The notes under the pieces are model-generated. The model was not told the origin of the DNA. It did not search any database and was given only the letters and a program-made list of their open reading frames with translations. From contig BSDZ01000080.1 in assembly GCA_030268105.1 (NCBI GenBank), positions 1,302,001 to 1,366,000 on the forward strand: a stretch of DNA of 64,000 nucleotides, in the 5' to 3' direction. The translations under genes were made by a program, and so were the position numbers. This DNA comes from Volvox africanus (Eukaryota; Chlorophyta; Chlorophyceae; Chlamydomonadales; Volvocaceae). Of the stretch, positions 1-10,700 are shown one piece after another; position 1 is the stretch's first letter; the number at the start of each line of letters is the position of its first letter.

Positions 1-244
1 AACTAAGGCGCATTGCGATGGCGAATATGGGAGACACAAAATGAAAAGAAGGGGGAAAAAGAGCGCGTTCGGACACGCTAGGAATGAGGAGGCGGAGGTC
101 CTCCTCATTAAAATGTAAAATGCAAACTTGATTCTACTTTTCCTTCTGAAGTAATATGAAAAAAAGCAAATACAACGAGATATTGGAGGATTAATTCGAA
201 ATTATAGAAACGTAAATATAAAAATTTGGAAATGCAGCACTTAC
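1..244. other. left-edge sequence without recognised exon
   Basis: AT-richer sequence downstream of the last visible exon of the WD40–TPR gene. It is probably the start of a further intron, given the GTAAGT donor at 244-239 on the minus strand. No coding exon is recognisable. Confidence 0.4.
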
Positions 245-3014
245 AACTGCAAGAAGGGCTCCATGTCGGGATCCTCCTCGCGGCCGTCGCCCTCCCTGGA
301 CGTGATGTCACCCTCCTCGTCGTACTCGCTATCCGACCGCCCCCCACCCCTCTCCTCTTCTTCCTCCTCCTCTTCGTCTTCCTCTTCCTCTTCTTCATGG
401 TCCTGCTCGTCCTCCTCGTCCTCCTCGCTCTCCTCTGCCCCTCCTGCCTGCTCTCCTGCCGCTTCCGCATGCCGGCGCATGCTGTCGACTAACCTCATCC
501 CCGCCTCCACACACTCCTCCATCTCTTCCTCCGCCGCCGCCGCTGCCAGTTCCAACGAGTCCTCCACTTCCCCCTGGGCAGTTGATGAGGCCAGCCTCTG
601 GTCGGTCGCCGCCGCCGCCGCCACCGCCGCCGCCTCCGCCGCCACTGCCGCCAACACCTCATTCATCGCTGCCATTACCGCTGATGGCGGGACGGTATCT
701 TCACCTGCCCGGGTTCTTCGAGCGTCTGCCGCCCCCAATCCGTTCGTCGTCGCCGCGTAGGTGATGGATAAGTAATCAGCGTCGGCAGCGTCGGCGTCGG
801 CGTCGGCAGCATTTGTGGAAAGGAAGACTCGCCCCGGTGAGATACGGTCGGAGATTGACGCCGGCAACCCCCCCTGGAGAACGGCTGCATCCGGCCGGGG
901 GCTATCAACTGCTATAGCAGGAAATGCACCGGTACCGGCACCGGTAGCAGTAGCAGTAGCAGCAGCAGTAGCAGAGGGAGTGCCACTCACGAGGATTTCG
1001 CCACCGCCACCGCCGCCGCCGCCAGTAGGGAGATTATGGCTCTGAGGCCCGTCCAGTTCTATGGCAGTACCGGACCCTCGCTCCACTCCCTCCTGCTCCA
1101 AGCCCACTTCAAACGCCGACGCCTCTCCCGCCGGCACAGGCGCCGCACCGACCGCCACTTCTGAGCTTGCGGCGCTCCGCTTCAATCCGGCGGACCGACG
1201 GACCAATGGCCTGGAGGGCCCCGCAGCAGCCTGCAGCTCCTGCTCGGGTTGCTCACGCGGCGGCGGCGGCGGGTCGGGCGCGGGTCGCGGCGAGGAGGAC
1301 GTCATCCGCCTGGGCGTCCGCGCCAGTGCCTCCTGTCCCCGATGGCGGAGCACACATCCACACGCCCATACACATACCAGTTCGCGAAGGGAAGAATGAC
1401 CACCACCACCCCCGAAAGGGAAGGGAAGGGAAGGGAAGGGAAGGGAAGGGAAGGGAAGGGAAGGGAAGGGAAGGGAAGGGAAGGGAAGGGAAGGGAAGGG
1501 AAGGGAAGGGAAGGGAAGGGAAGGGAAGGGAAGGGAAGGGAAGGGAAGGGAAGGGAAGGGAAGGGAAGGGAAGGGAAGGGAAGGGAAGGGAAGGGAAGGG
1601 AAGGGAAGGGAAGGGAAGGGAAGGGAAGGGAAGGGAAGGGAAGGGAAGGGAAGGGAAGGGAAGGGAAGGGAAGGGAAGGGAAGGGAAGGGAAGGGAAGGG
1701 AAGGGAAGGGAAGGGAAGGGAAGGGAAGGGAAGGGAAGGGAAGGGAAGGGAAGGGAAGGGAAGGGAAGGGAAGGGAAGGGAAGGGAAGGGAAGGGAAGGG
1801 AAGGGAAGGGAAGGGAAGGGAAGGGAAGGGAAGGGAAGGGAAGGGAAGGGAAGGGAAGGGAAGGGAAGGGAAGGGAAGGGAAGGGAAGGGAAGGGAAGGG
1901 AAGGGAAGGGAAGGGAAGGGAAGGGGGGTGACTGTGACAGCCCCTCTTCGTGTGGTAAGGATACCAAAAAAGTGGAAAATAACTTCACAAGTAAAATATT
2001 CACAACCACTCTTCACCACGTAAACACATACCTCAAATCCCCCACCCCTCAAACTCCGACTCCACCTTACCGCTGCTCGCTGCACCCGCCTTCGTTCCTG
2101 CTGCTGCCGCCGCACCTCGTACAGCCGCCGCCGTTCCTCCACGGCGGCTCTGAGCTGCAGAACCAGTTTGGACAAATCCCCGGAGCAGCGGCCGGGGAAG
2201 CGCTGGCGGTACTCATCCACGGCACACAGGGCGCACTGCGGGGTGCGGCAGCGCGGTGACGCAGCGGGAGCCGACAAGTCATCTGTGCGCCAAAGAAATC
2301 GCTCCTAGCTAAGCCGGCAGTAGCACTTTTAGTGGAGCAGTTTCAGACGATTGAGGTGCCTATTAGAGTACCTGGTACTGTTTCATTTCCCTGAGCGCCT
2401 GGATGCGGCTGAAGAAGGCGCGGCTGCAACGAGGGTCGAGAGCCACAGCCGTGTCGCAGTCGCGGAGGGCGAAAGCGGCGTCACCCACCCAGTTTCGCTC
2501 AAGCAGCGCACCTACAGGGGGGTTGGAGGCGAGGGAAGAGCTTGACGAGGTTGGGGGCAGAGTGACAGCACGCGGGAATGGGACCGACCGTACACTTTGT
2601 ATGGGAACAGTGACAAATGTCATGCATAAAACAAACACTCCCTCTAACTCTTTCTCTCTCGCTGAGAGAGATGGAGTCTTCATCTCTCTAACTCTAACTC
2701 TTACGATGCTGTACAGTACGGCACGCACCTGCCCGTAGAGCGTACAATATCGGTACTGCGGGTGCGAAGTACAGCGCCTCTGTGAAGGCTTTGACCGCCG
2801 CAGACCACTTGCGTCCGAATGTGGCGGCATTTCCGCGGGCCTTGGCCTCCTCCGCTCTCGGCGGCAGGGGCGCAACGCCGCTGGACCAAAAGCACCCCGC
2901 CGCCGCCGCCGCCGCCGCCGCCGATGACGACGACGTGTGAGGCCACGTCACGTCATCATCGTGCGTTGCCGCCGCCGACCGGAGTGCGTCATGCATAATA
3001 CACACACCACCACC

Positions 3015-3045
<31 letters not shown>

Positions 3046-6000
3046 GGCGTATGATCAACCCACAGACACCGAAACGACGGTCGTTCGGGGAGTTCTGGTT
3101 GTTAGCAACGGCCAAACGACTAACCACCACCGGGGAGCAGGAGCAGACGGCGGCATTTATTGGACAACAGGTGGGGTTCGATGACCTTTCAAGGTTCCGG
3201 GGTTTTAGGGTTTTCAGGTTTTGAGGTTTCGGGTTTCGGAGTTTCGGGGCGGGGAAGAAATGAGTTTAGGGTTTTTAAACCCTAAGAGCTGGAAGAGATT
3301 GAGAGAGAGAGAGAGATGCAGGTGTTGTTCAAGAGAGAGACGCGCGCTAGGGTTTCTGGGTGCCGTACCTGCTAACGCCACCACCACGTTCCCCCCCTGC
3401 GGCCGCCCCCTCGCCTCCTCTTCCTCCTCCTGCCGCTGCCGCTGCCGCTGCTGCAGGCATCCAGGAGCTCATGAACCGCCCCGATCGTGGCAGGGGCCGC
3501 GAGCAGGCAAGTAGCCGTTGTGGAAAAAGCGCCGTCAGATCCCCAGCCGCCGTGATATCGAAACTGTACGCATGATCCGCATGGTACGTCGTAACCACCC
3601 GATCACCTCGGTTTGAGAAAGACACGTAGGTGGCGTGTGAACGACCTTGGCGGGCCGCTGCCGCCAGCGGCAAATGCGGCGGCGCCAAAAGCATCACGGC
3701 GGGCGTACCGCCGCGACGCTTCCAGGTGCCCGGGCTTAGCTTTCGTCTGTCGTACAGACGGATGTACGGGTCGCTGCCGGCGACTGCCATGAGATGTGGG
3801 TGAGCCTGTATGGCAGTGAGTGCAATTACATGAAGATATGATAGGTATGATTAATGTACCGGTCATGGGGTATGATACCGGGAGAGTGTGTTGCGGAGTG
3901 GGCGTTGGTGGGGTGAATGGAAGGGGGGAGGAGGGGGAGGAGAGGGAGGAGAGGGAGGAGGGGGAGGAGAGGGAGGAGAGGGAGGACAGGGAGGAGAGGG
4001 GTGGTGCGGATGGGCGACTTTTTAAGACCAACTACTGGTCCCGGTGATGTTAAAATCAGCTTCTCTTTGAAGTCCCAAACTATCCACCACTAAAAACACC
4101 ACCACCACGATCACCATCACAACGACCACAGCAACCACACAGTGATATGCAACTTGGTGAGATAAGGAGGAGGAAGCCCAATAACACAACGGAGGGGGAG
4201 CAGAGGACGGTGCACTCTCCAGGACAACAGCCATGCCGAAGACCCCAGTCCTCGTCCCCGACCCCCAAACCCAACCCTAACATGAATCTCTCGGCCCATC
4301 CATCCCCCATTCGATGGGGGATGGGACCTCACCTTGTTGATGTCCAGGCTCTTCACCTGCACCAATCTGTGGCCGTCACGCACCTGCGGCAGCCGGCGAG
4401 TGTGGGGGCGAGTGGTCGCTGATCCCGACAGAGCGACGGTTCAGAACTACTCCATACATTTATATTTACAATAATATCCAGTTACAACAACGTGCAGTAT
4501 AAACATCTAATTGGATAAGATGGAAGAGTAGACCACTTAACACAGTGTCTGGACACATCCGGTAAGACACGATGCTATGTCCCTGGAAGTTCCAGGATAG
4601 AATCCGACAGAGAGCGCTTTAAAAATCCCTCCACCGGTTAAGGGTGGATGTGCCCCGATGTTGATGGACGGGGAGGATGCCGACCAGGAGTGCCGGTGAT
4701 GAGGGCGCCGTTGATCCAACAGATTCCACCGGATTCTGGTGGTGGTTGTGGTGCTGAACCACCTACCTATCGGAAAATCACTGGTTTCGGAGCAGTCAAC
4801 TAATCTCTAGGGGTGAACGGATGAGGGTGTCCCGAAATACAGGCAGAGGAAGGTAGGGACTACTGCCAGAAAAACGTCAAGTTTATATTGGGATCAAAAC
4901 AAAAAGAGGAGAGGAAAAGCGGTATTACGAGACGTTATACCATCTCGGCTGACCGTGTCCCTCTCACACTTCAAACGTCATGAAGCGCCTTGGCCAGTTT
5001 ACGCCGATGACCCCATGCTCATGATGACCGCAGCCATGTTCCCTTCCGGAAAGTCCCCAGCCTGTCTCATCTCTCGTCTTTTGTTCTCATAAGCTGAGCA
5101 TTCCGTGAGAACATGAGATACTCATCCTCGGTCGCTCGGCCCACTCACACATATTGGGCAATGACAAACAGCCCGAGCCCTGCCGCCCATTAGGGCGATT
5201 CACCTCAACAGCCCAGCAACATAGGCGAAAGCGAATAAGACTTGTGTGATGAGTGCGAGGGATGTATCCCTCCATGTGTTTCGAGTCTCCCATCCAATGG
5301 TGATATAACTACACAGGATGCAAGCAAGATATGTAAATGGTACACAATACAGAACCCATTCCTGCACTCAGCCCACCCCAGCTGTCCTACCTGCACTAAC
5401 ACCGTGGGACTCTCCCATTTATCCTGGTTGCGCATGCGGGTGTCGTACTGTCGTACATCCCCGTCCTCGCCGCCGGACCAGAAGTTGTGCGGATTCATCG
5501 GTTCAACTTTGACGTCCTGTCCGGTGCCGGGATCCAGGGGGGGGCAGGTGGGAGGGGGATGAGGGGAGGGGGATGAGGGGAGGGGGAGATGAATACACAA
5601 GACACGATACGGCTGTAGATGCTGCTGTAAAGCATCACAAACCGCGATGAGGAGGGGGAGAAGGGACAAGATGGGGTTTGTGAGCGGAATACACAGGCCT
5701 GCCCCTCCACCGGCAAACTTTACGTCCATCATGGGAAATCCTCCTTTCGTGGTTAGCTACCGCCATGTCCGCATCCATCACTCGCCGGGTTGAGGCGTAT
5801 GCGATCAGAAATATTTCGACCCCTCCTTAACCACACCATGCAGCAACCTGTACGATAACCTGTACCCCTCAAAATCACTTTGTCCAATCAGGTTATGTTC
5901 CCACTTCCCCGATGGGGGGTAGGGAATGCGAATGAAGTACCCTAAAACAATCCTATGCCCCCCCCCCTCTACCCCTCCCTCTCCCTCCCAATCCCTCCCT

Positions 6001-7060
6001 CCCTCCCAATCCCTTCCTCCCGGTCCCTCCCAATCCCTCCCGCTGTCCCCTCACCTCTCCCGCTCTCTCGCTCCCCCTCGCTCTGCCTCTCCCCTCCCCC
6101 CGCCCCATCCCTGAAGCTTCATCATCACCTTGACCCGATCTTTGTGCGACAGATAGACCTTCGTACGCGGCATCACCACCCGCACAGGTTTCGGTGCTGC
6201 CACGCGGCGAGGAATCGCCATCCCACCGCCAGCAGCACCCTGCTGGCCTGCGCGTGCCGCCGCCGCTTCTGAGCTCCCCAACCCCGCAACCGTTGCCGGC
6301 GATGCTTCCAAGTCATGCAACTGCACCGTATCGTCCATGGCACCAGTCACGATTTTCCGGTCGCCAGTACAAGGCAGGAACTGCACACCAAAGATGTTCG
6401 CGCGGTGTTCGGTGGTCAGCGCCAGTGGGATTTGTTCCACTCCGGGGTAGCGCCAAATGATGGCCTGAGGGGCGAGGCAAGTGGGGGTTGGCGGCGGAAA
6501 GTTCGGAGACTATGGACCGGCCGGAGTGCGCCCATGTGGGTTATGTTGGAGAGACAGATACTTAACATGAGTTGTGCAACTTGAACAGCCATGACAGATT
6601 TACAGGGAAAAGTTCGTAAGACCCGCATGCGCAGCGGCTTCGGGTTAGACCCTTCACCGGAAAAAAAATTCTTGATAGTCGTAGGTAGTGTCCTAAAGAC
6701 CTGCAACTCAATCCCAAATCTTACGGCCCTGAAGATAGTCTTTATATGAGTCCCGGAGCCAGCGGTTAGGCATGGACGTTCGGCTTGTCAAGGAACTTCC
6801 CGTAACCCTTTACAGGATCTGCTCGGCCCCTACTGAGCCAAATGTTTAACACCTACCCGTCGATCATCAGAGCCAGAGACGAGGAGGGAGCCATCCGCGT
6901 TCCAGGCCAGTCGGTTGACGCAACCATTATGCCCTTCATACACGCGTGCGATGCTCAACTTGTCGGCAAAGTGCACAGGAAAGTGGAGGCTCCGCTCAAA
7001 GGCTAGTGCATCCTGGCCAAACAGACGGGAACAGCGCAATAACACAGCATACTCGGGCAT
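245..7060 (-). CDS. WDTC1/ASG2-type WD40–TPR protein (likely CUL4–DDB1 substrate receptor), 3' end outside window
   Basis: Nine exons in sense order: 7060-6857, 6464-6129, 5516-5391, 4383-4333, 3805-3369, 2880-2729, 2511-2372, 2235-2071, 1332-245. All have GT/AG ends and matching phase, giving about 900 residues. The first four exons carry WD40 repeats (EGHNGCVNRLAWN, EHRANIFGVQFLP, FWSGGEDGDVRQYDTR), and exon 5 has one ending in PYIRLYDRR. TPR helices follow at about residues 395-525 (AEEAKARGNAATFGRKW, DCDTAVALDPRCSRAFFSR). Exon 9 is Ala-rich and then strongly acidic. This WD40-then-TPR order is that of animal WDTC1/Adipose and plant ASG2, which are DDB1–CUL4 receptors; that role is inferred here. 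The frame meets TAA at 241-243, but a consensus GTAAGT donor lies at 244-239 and the family ends in more WD40 repeats, so the gene probably continues leftward. Intron 8 holds the (AAGGG)n array. Confidence 0.85.
1416..1925 (+). repeat. (AAGGG)n pentanucleotide array, about 102 units
   Basis: Uninterrupted AAGGG units over about 510 bp in intron 8 of the minus-strand WD40–TPR gene, so pyrimidine-rich (CCCTT)n in the transcript. It creates long spurious open frames on both strands. The purine/pyrimidine asymmetry and GGG runs make it a candidate for triplex or G-quadruplex structure. Confidence 0.98.
3195..3290 (+). repeat. degenerate interstitial telomere-like repeats
   Basis: A run of variants around GGGTTTTAGGGTTTTCAGG, then GTTTAGGG and its complement AAACCCTAA, in intron 5 of the WD40–TPR gene. 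The units resemble plant-type TTTAGGG and Chlamydomonas-type TTTTAGGG telomere repeats but are irregular. Confidence 0.5.
4604..4869 (+). repeat. dispersed repeat family A, copy 1
   Basis: About 266 bp in intron 3 of the WD40–TPR gene that align end to end, with indels, to 61163-61412. Shared blocks in the same order include GATGGACGG, CAGATTCC, GCTGAACC, the TTTCGGAG-AGTC block, GGATGAGGGTG and GTAGGGACT. No coding potential is seen; a diverged non-autonomous transposon is likely. Confidence 0.75.
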
Positions 7061-7774
7061 GACGCTTAGGCTTGAGGGATGCGGCTTCAGTTTTCTGACC
7101 CCAAAGCATAGGGCGATATGTAAAGGCTAATTGTTTGCACCCCTTTGGCAAGGCACGCAGTGCCAACGTTACGAAGGGCGATTGTATCGAGCTGCCTCCG
7201 CACACCTGGGGTCCAGCAACACCTCGCTCCCTGGCCAGTAGAAGTCGATGCATTCCAGATGTTGCCATGGACATCCCTTCAAAATGCTACCTGTGTATTC
7301 ATCACAGCTTCCCACGAGAGGTCGTAATTCCTTCACAAATTATGAAATCACAGATGAAGACTAAACAATGATATTCAATATATGAATACATCTGCTGACC
7401 TAGTTCCGGATGTGATGTGATGTTACAACCTTCATGTGCTCATAAGGCCCGAACGAGCCAGGAGGCTGAAAGCACCTAAAGAGGTCAGGAAGTAAATAAT
7501 ATAAAAACGAAATCTTGAAAGCGAAGTATTTTCCAAAATAAAAAACTAGCTAGTATTTGCCCGTCGTTCGGCTCGCAAAATCTACGGTGATTGTACAACA
7601 GGTGCAACTGCTTGGCGTGCCCTCCCAAGTTTCGGACGTTGCGAAATGTTAAACAGATATGCATGGCGATGTCTTATGTTTTTCATCATTTGTCTGCTTC
7701 TGAAAACAAAAGTCCACAGCAGGTAGAACTGAACTATCGGAGACTTAAAATGACCTAAGTTTGGCAACAACACC
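7061..7774. promoter_or_regulatory. divergent intergenic region between the WD40–TPR gene and the pPLA-I gene
   Basis: A 714-bp spacer between two start codons facing apart, presumably holding both promoters and 5' UTRs. It is AT-richer near 7320-7560, with an ATATAAAAACG stretch at about 7500. No specific element can be assigned from sequence alone. Confidence 0.5.
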
Positions 7775-10700
7775 ATGAAAATGCGAATATTTGGTAGCAA
7801 CCCCTCTAGCTTTAAGCTCATATTGGAGTATGGGAAGGATAGTTTCGTGGAACAGCCAGCCCTCCCTTCAGGCGGTCAAGTCCGTCTAACGAAGGCGCTT
7901 GCCACGCTTGAGTTTGAATTCAATAGCGATGAAAGCGAATCAAATGTTCTGGAACGCTTTACGCAAGCGAAAAGCAGAATCACGTTCGATCGACTGGAGG
8001 AGCGGGTGGTCCTCAACCTCTCACAGCAGCGCCAGTCATCTCAAAGTGTCGATGTCAAGCTATCCATTGCCTGCATGTCTCCGACGCTGCGATCCGTCCA
8101 GGTCGTGCGAACGTCGTCGACAGGTGGGTAGTACGGCCTGGGCGTGGCTCCTGAAAACCCAGGGCCCGCCGTCGCAAACCTCACAAATCCCTAAGGCAAA
8201 ACGGTTTCGCTCCCGATAATAAGATACAAGTATAGAATTCAGGATTCTCTTACTTATCCTCAGCTCCGCCATCATCGCCACGGGCTGTACTTGCATGCCC
8301 TCTGCCTTCTTCCAACTTTACCAATCTCCACGCCCCTATCCCTTCAGGTTGGGCTCCCGAGGCGTTGTTAACAGCACTCTTCAAGCACTGCGATTTGTCG
8401 GGCGTCTGGAAGCTGCGTGGCGCAGAGGGCTTCGGTAATTTCTGGTGCAGGTATGTCCTGTTCAAAGGGAAGAGGTCCATTGGCTGCAGATTGCAAACGC
8501 AACTCCACAGCATTGGCTGGTAAGCGGTTATAAATCATAGCAAAGGTGTGATTGGAGGCGATATGTGGTCAACACACACGAACACAGCACCGGTCACCCC
8601 TCCCTATCCCCTCTGCACTTCGTGGACATCTGCCCTTGCCATCAACTCTTCGCAGTTCGTTTGATTCCTTATGTTCCTTGGGTTCCTTAAATTTGTTTTG
8701 GTTAGCTTGCAAACCCATCTTCGCGCATCCACCTCTTGCCAACTTCTTCCTCAATCCCTCCCTGGATACTGTACGGCCATCATCGTGCTGTGCGGCCTGG
8801 TCCCCACATCGGGTCTCTCTTCGTCTCTGTCTCTCTGTTTGTCCTCCCTCACATGATCGCATGCTGATGCACACTGACATCCGGAACCCCCATCCCATCC
8901 CTCAACCCCAACCCCAACCTCAACCCCAACCCACACGCACACGCGCACACAGCTGCTGCGAGGTCCGCAGCTGGTGCAGCCTGGCCAACATGAACCTCTC
9001 CAGCTGTGGCCTTACCTCGCTGCCCCCCGCGGTGAGCTCCCTAATGACCCTCCGGATCCTTCGCCTCTCACACAACCGGCTCACGTCGTTGCCGGTGGAG
9101 ATCTCGGCGCTAACGGCGCTGGAGGTCCTGGCCGCGGACCATAACCAGCTGACGAGCATACCCGGTGAGGCACGGGGCTAGCGAAAGAGTGGAACGAGTG
9201 CGGCGCCGCTCTGTTGGATTGGGACAACTAATGGCCAACGTTGGTTGGGCGTCTGTGATGACGTCTTGTCCCGCACAATTCAACACGCTCACACCGCCGC
9301 TTGCTCCTCGTTGGGTCGGTAGGATTATCAACCTCATCCTTGCCCCTTGTGGTTATTAGTGGGCGGTGTTTCCGAGACCCAGTGCGGACCTGCGTTTTGA
9401 ACTCCTATTTTAATATCCGTGTCCCAAACACCCAGAGTCCCCAAACCTCCCAAACCCCGCACTACCCCCGTCCCGCACAGCTCTCCGGTGCTCCTCACTG
9501 CGGCACTTGGAGCTGGAGGAGAACCGCCTCGTGCGTCCCGTACTGGACCTGCGGGCCTTGTCTAACCTGGTGTCACTGCAGCTGTACGGAAACCCGTTGG
9601 ACTACCTGCCGGAGTTATCGCCCGCCACGGCGCTGCGGTCCCTCAGTTTGGCAAACGTGCGCATCATGGCGGATGCAGCGTACAGCAGGTGTATGGGGTG
9701 GGAGTGGGGGTGGGGTACACCTCGGTGGGGAGAGTTAGGAGGGCCGCTCCTTCCCCGATGCCTCGCGAAAAAAGGGGAGGGAGCGGCTTAGCGGCGGAGC
9801 AAAGAAAGTCGGCGGGGCACAGACGCGTCCACCACCAATTCCACCAATACCACCAACACCACCAACACCAACACTATCATCACCACTACCAACAACAACA
9901 ACATTATCATCACCAACAACACCAAACAGCTCTGGCCTGGTGGTGATGTGGGTCGCAGGTGGGAGGTGGAGGTGGCTCCGGTGGCGTACATCTCCCGAGC
10001 CCACAAGATGGCCCCGCTGTTCAGGCTGACATTCCGCTCCAGCTGTCAGCACCCGCTTCTGGCGGGGGCGCTAGGTGGGTGAGTGGGTATGAAGTGGTGA
10101 TGGGATGGCGCAGGATGGGAATGCTGGCAGCTGGATGATTGTGAGTCTGGCAACTCCGTACACGGGTCAAGTACTGGTGGTCAAGTCTCCCTCTCCCTCT
10201 CCCTCTCCCTCTCCCTCTCCCTCTCCCTCTCCCTCTCCCTCTCCCTCTCCCTCTCCCTCTCCCTCTCCCTCTCCCTCTCCCTCTCCCTCTCCCTCTCCCT
10301 CTCCCTCTCCCTCTCCCTCTCCCTCTCCCTCTCCCTCTCCCTCTCCCTCTCCCTCTCCCTCTCCCTCTCCCTCTCCCTCTCCCTCTCCCTCTCCCTCTCC
10401 CTCTCCCTCTCCCTCTCCCTCTCCCTCTCCCTCTCCCTCTCCCTCTCCCTCTCCCTCTCCCTCTCCCTCTCCCTCTCCCTCTCCCTCTCCCTCTCCTCCT
10501 CCTCCTCCTCCTCCTCCACTCCTCTTTCCTCCTAATAGGGTCTCACCGATCTCCCGGTCCGCGTTTTCCCATCCCCTTATTCGGTACTTGACGTGGCTGG
10601 TATCGCGGTGGTGATTATTACTTGGGGTACTTCTTCCCAACAGCAGTGCTAGGTCTCACCTATTCGGCGCCCCCCTCCATTACCCTCTTCCCTCCCTAAC

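Noticed and set aside
241..2277. A 678-codon minus-strand frame containing long Leu-Pro-Phe-Pro-Ser repeats
   Set aside because: The repeat section is the (AAGGG)n intron read through; only the outer parts (2235-2071 and 1332-245) are exons.
9689..9946. His/Gln-rich frame following pPLA-I exon 4
   Set aside because: It lies in intron 4 and translates ACC/AAC microsatellites; the LRR exons join cleanly from 9688 to 9959.
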